Assembly: GCA_020630355.1 (NCBI GenBank)
Contig: JAHDBO010000025.1
Span: forward strand, 1 to 14,027
Direction: 5' to 3'
DNA length: 14,027 nt
Source of the DNA: Saprospiraceae bacterium
GTDB lineage: Bacteria; Bacteroidota; Bacteroidia; Chitinophagales; Saprospiraceae
Under the pieces are notes generated by a model that was not told where the DNA came from, searched no databases, and saw only the letters and a list, made by a program, of their open reading frames with translations. A program made the position numbers and the translations under genes. Shown piece by piece: positions 1 through 6,161 of the stretch (position 1 is the first letter of the stretch; every line of letters begins with the position of its first letter).

Positions 1-1252
1 TTTTGTTCAATTCTACCACATTAGCAGTTGTATTGATACCAGACATATCTGGGTTTGGAATCACAGTAGAAAAAGCATTTCCAAAGTCTGTAAAGCTATA
101 ACCAGAGAATTCAAAGTTGGCTAACTTGGTACAAGTACCAGTTCCACCACCGCCGCCATTGTTATCCTCTAGGCGGATATTATCGAAATAGTATTCGGAG
201 CCATCTCCAGCATTTCCAAAGTCAAAGAAAATCACAATCTTGTGGAAAGACTGAGCCATATCAGCTCCTGAAAAATCCCATTCTAATGTTTCCCATGCAT
301 TGGAAGTCATCGTAGTTGCATCCGCTTCATAGAAGATATTAGGGTCATCCGCATTTTCAATTTTCAAACGCACTACTGCCCCCATTTTAGGCGACCAAAC
401 ATCAATTTTGAATAATGTCTTGTTGTTTGAGAAATCAATTGGATCAACCATTTGTAAGAAAGAACCTGCCCAAACTTCTGCACCAGCCTCTTTAAAAGCT
501 TTTGCCACTTTCCCAGAGCTGTTTCCGTTCGTATCAGGATTGTCCACGATAGTAGTTGTGTTTCCACCAAAGTTCGTAAAGGCAAAATTGACCGTTGCGT
601 CGTCAAAATCAACGGGTAAAGTCACTGGTGCAGTCGCTCCAGCAATCTCTATATCCACCGTCGCCGTCGCCGTTTGAGAGCTTGCTCCTTTCGCTATAAC
701 TGTAGCGGTGTAAGTTCCTGTTGCAGCATAAGTATGCGTATACGTTTCGCCAGCCATAATCATTGCGGGAGACTCATTCGGGTCTTCCCCTGGGAATATT
801 TCAAACATCGTCGCATCGTCCGCCATTGGCTCGAAAGTAACTTCAAAAGGATTCGTATTAGATACTGTGGCTGTAACCGTCAAATTGGAAGGGACGGTAA
901 AAGAAACCATAATATCCTTCGTTGTTTCAGCGGTTAGACCAGTTGGTCCTTTAGCAACGATTCTTATCGTGTAATTGCCTTCTGCATAAACGTGTGAAGT
1001 CGATTGACCATTTTGAACTTCAGTAGGTGTTTCATTGGCTGTATCACCAAAATAAACGTCAAAACTACTTGCCCCTTCTGCGGAAGGTGTTATCGTCACT
1101 GTTCCTGAATCATCCGTAGAAATATTGATGACAGCATCAACATTTGTAGGAGGGTCCATCGTTGGATCTCCACCACCGTTATCATCATTGGTACAGTGAG
1201 CAAATAACACACCCATCAGGGCTGTGAATAGTAATAATCTCATATTTTTCAT
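1..1252 (-). CDS. Surface glycan-binding lipoprotein with two PKD/Ig-like domains and tandem C-terminal modules (3' end outside window)
   Basis: The first 417 residues are visible; the gene runs off the left edge. The N-terminus is a lipoprotein signal peptide ending ...GVLFAHC (Cys20), followed by TNDDN, an acidic stretch like the Bacteroidota lipoprotein surface-export signal. Residues about 33-118 and 120-204 are two similar PKD/Ig-like beta domains, each with the pattern HxYAxGxYTxxxxAKG. Residues about 208-363 form a beta-rich module (FDD...FTNFGG...VDNPDTNG...VWAGSF...FKIDVWSPK...YYFDNIRLED) typical of glycan-binding proteins in Bacteroidota polysaccharide loci. A glycine linker follows, then a second copy starts at about residue 379 (FEFSGYSFTDFG...IPNPDMSG). 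The gene lies 112 bp downstream of susD on the same strand, so it probably acts as the SusE/F-like third surface binder. The start is ATG at 1252; an in-frame ATG at 1243 is possible. Substrate is not determinable from sequence; beta-glucan is a guess. Confidence 0.85.
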   Translation of the reverse strand, partial: MKNMRLLLFTALMGVLFAHCTNDDNGGGDPTMDPPTNVDAVINISTDDSGTVTITPSAEGASSFDVYFGDTANETPTEVQNGQSTSHVYAEGNYTIRIVAKGPTGLTAETTKDIMVSFTVPSNLTVTATVSNTNPFEVTFEPMADDATMFEIFPGEDPNESPAMIMAGETYTHTYAATGTYTATVIAKGASSQTATATVDIEIAGATAPVTLPVDFDDATVNFAFTNFGGNTTTIVDNPDTNGNSSGKVAKAFKEAGAEVWAGSFLQMVDPIDFSNNKTLFKIDVWSPKMGAVVRLKIENADDPNIFYEADATTMTSNAWETLEWDFSGADMAQSFHKIVIFFDFGNAGDGSEYYFDNIRLEDNNGGGGGTGTCTKLANFEFSGYSFTDFGNAFSTVIPNPDMSGINTTANVVELNK

Positions 1253-1320
1253 ATCAAAGAAAAAATTTGAAAACTGAGTTAGAAAAATTTATTGTTGAGT
1301 AAAATATAATTGTAAAACAC

Positions 1321-1333
1321 TCCTTCGAAAGGA
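1321..1333 (-). other. Small hairpin between susD-like gene and downstream lipoprotein gene
   Basis: TCCTT and AAGGA form a perfect 5-bp stem around a 3-nt loop, about 30 nt after the susD-like stop codon and followed on the minus strand by GTGTTTTAC. The T-run is short, so this may be a partial terminator or an RNA-stability element that lowers expression of the third gene relative to the transporter pair. Function is inferred only from position. Confidence 0.3.
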
Positions 1334-1364
1334 TAAAATCAAATTGAAGTGGTGTCTGTAATTA

Positions 1365-2834
1365 TCAATAACCATCGTTTTGAGCCCAATTACTACCAGC
1401 CAATTCTAGCTCGATAAGTGGTATAGGGAACAATTCATTTTTATTCGCTTGAAAGCCAGGAATGGCACTGGCAGCTTGACCGATTCTTACCAAGTCGAAG
1501 AAACGATGTCCTTCCCCTGCTAGTTCTATCCGTCGGTCTTGCCAAATCGCATCCGTTAAAGCACTTCCGCTAGCATCTACTGGCCCTAAAGAAGCACGTT
1601 GACGGACTTGGTTCAGGTAAGCTCTCGCTCTATCATCGCTAATACCGCCTCTGTTCAAGGCCTCTGCTGCCATCAATAAAACATCTGAATATCGAATAGA
1701 ACGATAATTTGTTGAGTTGGTCAAATTAGGGTCTTGAAAACTCTCCCCTTGTCTAGGGATGTATTTGTGATTGAAATATCCAGTATGCTCAAAACCTTCA
1801 TTATAATCTATTTCAATCCCTTGAACAGCCATTTCAGCCTTATAAGCTTCCACATCAAAAATAGTTGCTCTATACCTTCCATCCCCTGCCTCAAAAGCAT
1901 CCACTAAATCTTGGGTGGGCACATTGAAGCTAAAGCCTGTCGCATAAGTCGGTCCAGTGATACCTCGTACCCCATTGAAACCGACTGCCACGTTTCCTTC
2001 ACTACACTGCAAACAACCAAATCCTGCTCCTTCCAGATTAGAATACTGTATTTCGAAAACGGATTCAATGTTGTTTTCGTTTTGCTGTAAGAATAAATTA
2101 TCATAATTATCGTGCAGTTGATAAATATCCATCCCTATCAAATCTTCCAAGACCTGAGCGGCTTCTCCAAATTTATTTTGAAATAGATAAGCTTTGCCTA
2201 GCAATGCCATTGCCGCCCCCTTGGTTACCCGACCTTTTTGTGCTTGTGTTTCTGGTAGGACACTAGCGGCAAAGGCTAAATCTGTTTCAATCTGAGCAAA
2301 TACCTGTGCCTGAGGTGTTCTTACCAAATCCTTTTCATCGCCAAACTGCACCCGCTTGTCTACAGGCATAGGCACATCACCAAAGAATTTGGTCAACTCG
2401 AAAAAGTAATAAGCTCTTAGAAAAGCGGCTTGACCTAGCACATTGTCCTTATCTGCAAAATCTGTCTTATCCCTAAATTCAAAAATATAATTGGCTCGGT
2501 TCACACCTGCATACATCCATTGCCACACACTTCTCAGTTGTTCGTTGACCACTCCGTGCGTCATGTCGTCAATTTCTTGGAGACCAACCACGTCATTGGC
2601 ATTTTCACCGCCGCAAAGGGTATTGTCAGAAGCGATTTCACCAATCATTACATTGATATAGGACGACTGCAATAAATCATAAGCCCCAATCAAAGCCTGT
2701 TGGTAGTCATCTTCAGAGTTAAAATAGTTTTCAGAGTTTACTTGATTCAATGGTTCGATATCAACGAAGTCTTCGCAAGAAACCAAGCCAAGCAAAACAA
2801 AAGTGAAAACGTAATATTTGATTATGTTCTTCAT
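1365..2834 (-). CDS. RagB/SusD family nutrient-uptake outer-membrane lipoprotein
   Basis: A 489-residue SusD-type protein, the usual length for the family. It should sit on the outer surface as the lid of the SusC transporter and help capture glycan. The signal peptide ends LLGLVSC, with Cys20 as the lipidation site and EDFVD after it. The N-terminal SusD-like region carries the hallmark GQAAFLRAYYFFELTKFFGD around residues 134-152, within the TPR-like helical core. The C-terminal SusD domain has RSIRYSDVLLMAAEALNRGG, then RAYLNQVRQRA and WQDRRIELAGEGHRFFDLVR. A CxxC pair (Cys274, Cys277) in FGCLQCSEG is uncommon in a SusD and may be a disulfide in the glycan-facing region (inference). It starts 42 bp after the susC-like stop, so the two are almost certainly cotranscribed. 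No Shine-Dalgarno sequence is visible; the leader is A/T-rich. Confidence 0.96.
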   Translation of the reverse strand: MKNIIKYYVFTFVLLGLVSCEDFVDIEPLNQVNSENYFNSEDDYQQALIGAYDLLQSSYINVMIGEIASDNTLCGGENANDVVGLQEIDDMTHGVVNEQLRSVWQWMYAGVNRANYIFEFRDKTDFADKDNVLGQAAFLRAYYFFELTKFFGDVPMPVDKRVQFGDEKDLVRTPQAQVFAQIETDLAFAASVLPETQAQKGRVTKGAAMALLGKAYLFQNKFGEAAQVLEDLIGMDIYQLHDNYDNLFLQQNENNIESVFEIQYSNLEGAGFGCLQCSEGNVAVGFNGVRGITGPTYATGFSFNVPTQDLVDAFEAGDGRYRATIFDVEAYKAEMAVQGIEIDYNEGFEHTGYFNHKYIPRQGESFQDPNLTNSTNYRSIRYSDVLLMAAEALNRGGISDDRARAYLNQVRQRASLGPVDASGSALTDAIWQDRRIELAGEGHRFFDLVRIGQAASAIPGFQANKNELFPIPLIELELAGSNWAQNDGY

Positions 2835-2876
2835 TATAATGAGAAATTATCTTTTTAGAAATTAACTTAACCTTTA

Positions 2877-5800
2877 CTAGAAATTAGCATTTACACCGAG
2901 CATATATACTCTGGCTTGTGGATAATATCCAATATCAATCCCAGCATTGAGCGGGTCACCCGACGAAATATTAGGGTCATACCCCTGATAAGCCGTAAAA
3001 GTGAATAAGTTATTGATACTTCCGTAAATACGAAGTTTAGACACTCCGATCGATTTCATCAATGAACTTGGTAAAGTATATCCTAGTTGCACATTTTTAA
3101 CCCTTAGGTAATCTCCTTTTTCTACCCAGAAATCAGAGAACAAATCATTGTCATTTGCGCCTATTGTCATACGAGGGAAATAAGTCGTTGTGTTTGCACC
3201 GTGCCATCTTTCCTTGTAATAAGCCGTTTTGTTGGTCAGTGGAAGGTTACGCTCGTAGTTACGGACCAACTCGTTGCCTATCTGTGCATCTGCTAAAGCA
3301 GACATATCGAACCCTTTCCAATTTACACCAAAGCTAAAGCCCATGATATAATCAGGAATCGGGCTTCCTATTTTCACTCTATCGTCCACGGTGATAGCAC
3401 CGTCACCATTCTGGTCGACATATCTTAAATCTCCGACAGAAGCATTTTGTTGACTTGGCCCTGCATCAACTTCTGATTGATTCTGAAAGATACCATCTGT
3501 TTCATAACCATAGAAATAACCGATTGGCTGACCAACCTCCCATCTCGTAGGAGGCAATTGACCGATACCAAATTGACCGCCCTGAATGAAAGCGACACCG
3601 TCGTTCAAAGACAAGGTTTCGTTATTCAATCTAGTCACGTTATAGTTAAAGTTGACATTCAGGTCTTCAGTGATTTGTTTTTGATAACCAATCGATAGTT
3701 CAAAACCAGTATTGCGGATAGAACCTGCATTAGCCAACGGCACCCCTCCGCCAGGTCCTGCTGTTCCGTTTGTACCAGAAACAGGGACCGCAAGCAATAA
3801 GTCTTGGTTTTCTTTATTAAAGTAATCTAAGGACATCGTCAAGTCACCGTTCAACAAGTACAAATCGATACCTGCATTGAACTGCTTGTTTCTTTCCCAA
3901 CGAATTTCTGGGTTAGGCAAAGCACCGATTGCAGTACCTTCTACCAGAGTTCCGCCGTCGAATACATAAGTCCCTTCTCCGCTTAGCGTTGATACGTACC
4001 CAAAGTCACGGATTTTATCGTTACCTGATACACCGTAACTCAATCTCAATTTCAAGAAATCAATCACCTCACTGTCTTTCAAAAAGTCCTCTTCTGTCAA
4101 TACCCAAGCCAAAGAACCCGCCGCAAATGTTCCAAACCTATTTTCAGGACCGAAGCGAGAAGTTCCGTCTCTTCTTACGATTAAAGAAGCTAAATATTTC
4201 AAATTATATCCGTATTCTAACCGTCCAAAAGCAGAAGCCAATCGGAACTGTCCTTGCCCCGAATTAGCACCGTTGGGCCGAATCTCCGTCGCTTGTGATA
4301 AATCAGCAAATTCTACATCATTATTAGGGATGCCAAATCCTGTAGCATAAAGCCCTTCATATCTTTCCTCTTGTAGAGATGTTCCTAGGGTAACCTTTAC
4401 TGTATGGACATCATTATAGGTCTTATTGTAGCTCAAGATGTTGTCCCATTGGTAACCATAGAATAATTCCTGACTTTCAGAAACAGAACTTTCTACGGTG
4501 TTGAAAACTTTTCCAAGCCCGTAGTTGGCGATGGGAGCAAACGACTTAGCCCTTACATTAGAGAAGTTGAACCCCATTTTGGTTTTAAAGCTTAGGCCGT
4601 CCATGATGGTATATTGTAAACTAGCATTTCCAAATACTCTGTTTACAAATACATTATTATGAGTGTTCGCTATTTGTTGCAGTGGGTTAACCACTTCATT
4701 CCCTAGCCCATTCGCCAGTGTGAAGTCTCCATTTTCATCAAAAGGCGTCATGGTTGGTGCCATATTCAAAGCGTTGAATAAAACAGAACCAATCGCATTC
4801 TCATTTAGTGTTTTTCTTCTTTGGTGAGAATAAATCAACTTAGTATCAAAAACCAATCTATCTGTCAAGTCCGCTGTAATCCCCACGTTAGCAGAATAAC
4901 GCTCAAAAGAAGCTTTATCCCCTCCTACAATTCCATCTTGAGTAAAGGCAGCACCACCGACGGAGTATCCAATTTTATCTCCACCTCCATTCACCGATAG
5001 GTTGTAACTCTGTATCGGAGCGGTCTGGAAGACCTCGTCTTGCCAGTCTGTTCCTGTACCTAAGCCCGAAACGGTATTGAAAGGAGGGATACTCCCACCA
5101 TTAGCATAAGATTCATTGACCAATATAGCGTACTCAGTGGCATTCAATACAGGGATTTTACGAGATGTTTCTTGTTGACCAATGTAGGCGTCGAAATTCA
5201 CCCTTGGTTTGGAGTTCTTTTTTCCTTTTTTGGTTGTAATGAGAATGACCCCGTTAGCCGCCTGTACACCATAGATACTTGCTGTCGCATCCTTCAACAC
5301 ATTCACACTTTCTATATCGGCAGGATCCAAAGCACTCAAATCTTCATAACGCACACCATCCACTAAGATGAGTGGTCTGTTATCTCCATTAGTAGAAATA
5401 CCTCTGATCCGAATATTGAACCCTCCCCCAGGCGAGCCAGATTGAGAAGAAATCTGTACACCCGAGCCTTGACCTTGAAGTGCCTGTTCCAGACGAGTAG
5501 GATTCAATGCTTCGATTTCGTCTGCTGATACCACATTGACGGCTCCTGTCAACTCCTTCTTACTGGAAGTACCATAACCAATGACGACAACTTCATCCAA
5601 AACATTTTGAGATGGACTCATATTTACATCTATCGTATTCCTTTGTCCGACAACAAATTCTACAGTTTCTAGTCCAGTGTAAGAAAACTGGATAATGGAT
5701 TCAGCACTTCCAACTGTAATAGCGTATTTCCCATCTAGATCAGTTACGACTCCATTAGTCGTTCCTTTTTCAAGGATACTAGCTCCTATGATAGGCAGGT

Positions 5801-5900
5801 TATCTTCAGTTGAAATAACTGTTCCTGTCACTTGGAATTGGGCCCAAATAGTACTGCTTGTCAGAAACAACAGTGCGAGGATTGGTATGATTTTTTTCAT
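2877..5900 (-). CDS. SusC/RagA family TonB-linked outer-membrane transporter
   Basis: A 1007-residue TonB-dependent transporter predicted to import oligosaccharides captured by the SusD partner across the outer membrane. A signal peptide (residues 1-20, cleavage after SSTIWA) leads into a carboxypeptidase-D regulatory-like beta-sandwich (about 22-95) with GTVISTEDNLPIIGASI and TDLDGKYAI. DEVVVIGYG at about 102-110 fits the TonB-box region typical of SusC proteins. The plug domain (about 115-225) includes IRIRGISTNGDNRPLILVDG and YGVQAANGVILITTKKG. The rest is the 22-strand-type barrel, ending in a C-terminal phenylalanine (MLGVNANF), the usual outer-membrane insertion signal. It is the first gene of the minus-strand operon and is transcribed divergently from a membrane-bound LuxR-type regulator. 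There is no N-terminal FecR-interaction (STN) domain, so control by a sigma/anti-sigma pair is unlikely; the divergent regulators are the better candidates. Confidence 0.97.
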   Translation of the reverse strand: MKKIIPILALLFLTSSTIWAQFQVTGTVISTEDNLPIIGASILEKGTTNGVVTDLDGKYAITVGSAESIIQFSYTGLETVEFVVGQRNTIDVNMSPSQNVLDEVVVIGYGTSSKKELTGAVNVVSADEIEALNPTRLEQALQGQGSGVQISSQSGSPGGGFNIRIRGISTNGDNRPLILVDGVRYEDLSALDPADIESVNVLKDATASIYGVQAANGVILITTKKGKKNSKPRVNFDAYIGQQETSRKIPVLNATEYAILVNESYANGGSIPPFNTVSGLGTGTDWQDEVFQTAPIQSYNLSVNGGGDKIGYSVGGAAFTQDGIVGGDKASFERYSANVGITADLTDRLVFDTKLIYSHQRRKTLNENAIGSVLFNALNMAPTMTPFDENGDFTLANGLGNEVVNPLQQIANTHNNVFVNRVFGNASLQYTIMDGLSFKTKMGFNFSNVRAKSFAPIANYGLGKVFNTVESSVSESQELFYGYQWDNILSYNKTYNDVHTVKVTLGTSLQEERYEGLYATGFGIPNNDVEFADLSQATEIRPNGANSGQGQFRLASAFGRLEYGYNLKYLASLIVRRDGTSRFGPENRFGTFAAGSLAWVLTEEDFLKDSEVIDFLKLRLSYGVSGNDKIRDFGYVSTLSGEGTYVFDGGTLVEGTAIGALPNPEIRWERNKQFNAGIDLYLLNGDLTMSLDYFNKENQDLLLAVPVSGTNGTAGPGGGVPLANAGSIRNTGFELSIGYQKQITEDLNVNFNYNVTRLNNETLSLNDGVAFIQGGQFGIGQLPPTRWEVGQPIGYFYGYETDGIFQNQSEVDAGPSQQNASVGDLRYVDQNGDGAITVDDRVKIGSPIPDYIMGFSFGVNWKGFDMSALADAQIGNELVRNYERNLPLTNKTAYYKERWHGANTTTYFPRMTIGANDNDLFSDFWVEKGDYLRVKNVQLGYTLPSSLMKSIGVSKLRIYGSINNLFTFTAYQGYDPNISSGDPLNAGIDIGYYPQARVYMLGVNANF

Positions 5901-5944
5901 ATAGCAAAAAATGAAAGGTTAATTGCTTCTTAAAGCATGTGAGA

Positions 5945-5960
5945 ATGTAATATATTACAT
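5945..5960. promoter_or_regulatory. Perfect 16-bp palindrome, candidate operator
   Basis: ATGTAATATATTACAT is its own reverse complement over all 16 positions. The half-site ATGTAAT recurs once more in the same region at 5998-6004 on the plus strand, 53 bp away, close to five helical turns. It lies 45 bp upstream of the transporter start codon, so if the promoter at 6071-6104 is used the palindrome would be within the transcribed leader. It is a candidate binding site for a dimeric LuxR-type regulator. A/T-richness makes chance palindromes more likely, so function is unproven. Confidence 0.45.
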
Positions 5961-6070
5961 CAATAAGCCTAAAAACTACTTTTGAAATTTGCCAATAATG
6001 TAATTGTCTTTGTAAACATCTTCGATTGTATCAACAGAATATAATTAAAGAAATCACATGAATGAACAAA

Positions 6071-6104
6071 CAAAAGTAAATTAACTAAGTCTGTACAAAA
6101 CAAA
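6071..6104 (-). promoter_or_regulatory. Candidate Bacteroidota promoter for the susC-like operon
   Basis: Read on the minus strand, TACTTTTG (6071-6078) fits the TAnnTTTG -7 box of Bacteroidota housekeeping promoters. TTTG lies 22 bp upstream (6101-6104), with a second TTTG at 6096-6099 giving a 17-bp spacer. Transcription would start near 6064, leaving a leader of roughly 160 nt before the transporter ATG. The match is good but rests on short motifs in A/T-rich DNA. Confidence 0.45.
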
Positions 6105-6131
6105 ATTAAAAATACTGTCGTTGAAATCACC

Positions 6132-6139
6132 TATCTTTG
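6132..6139 (+). promoter_or_regulatory. Candidate -7 box for the regulator operon
   Basis: TATCTTTG exactly matches TAnnTTTG, 22 bp upstream of the TTG at 6162. No TTTG is seen at the expected -33 distance, so it would be a weak or activator-dependent promoter. A start near 6145 would give a leader of about 17 nt to the first TTG or about 83 nt to the second TTG at 6228. Confidence 0.35.
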
Positions 6140-6161
6140 ACCCCTACAAGAATACATCACA

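Larger units (their letters stand above)
5901..6161. promoter_or_regulatory. Divergent intergenic control region between susC-like operon and regulator operon
   Basis: This 261-bp A/T-rich stretch separates the start of the transporter gene (minus) from the regulator gene (plus). It contains a candidate minus-strand promoter, a candidate plus-strand -7 box and a perfect 16-bp palindrome, all listed separately. I see no open frame worth calling and no RNA gene. By position it is where the product of the plus-strand regulator gene would be expected to act. Confidence 0.75.

Noticed and set aside
408..937. Plus-strand open frames of 87-89 codons
   Set aside because: They are antisense to the lipoprotein gene at 1-1252, whose minus-strand frame is open throughout and shows clear domains.
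3929..4267. A 112-codon open frame on the plus strand antisense to the susC-like gene
   Set aside because: It lies wholly within a clear SusC barrel, has low-complexity composition, and shows no recognisable domain; it is a shadow of the coding strand.
2877..5900. FecIR-type sigma/anti-sigma control of the transporter
   Set aside because: The transporter lacks an N-terminal STN domain and no sigma or anti-sigma gene is adjacent.
5945..5960. The 16-bp palindrome as a terminator or RNA thermometer
   Set aside because: A hairpin would have at most six A/U-rich pairs and no T-tract; an operator role fits better.
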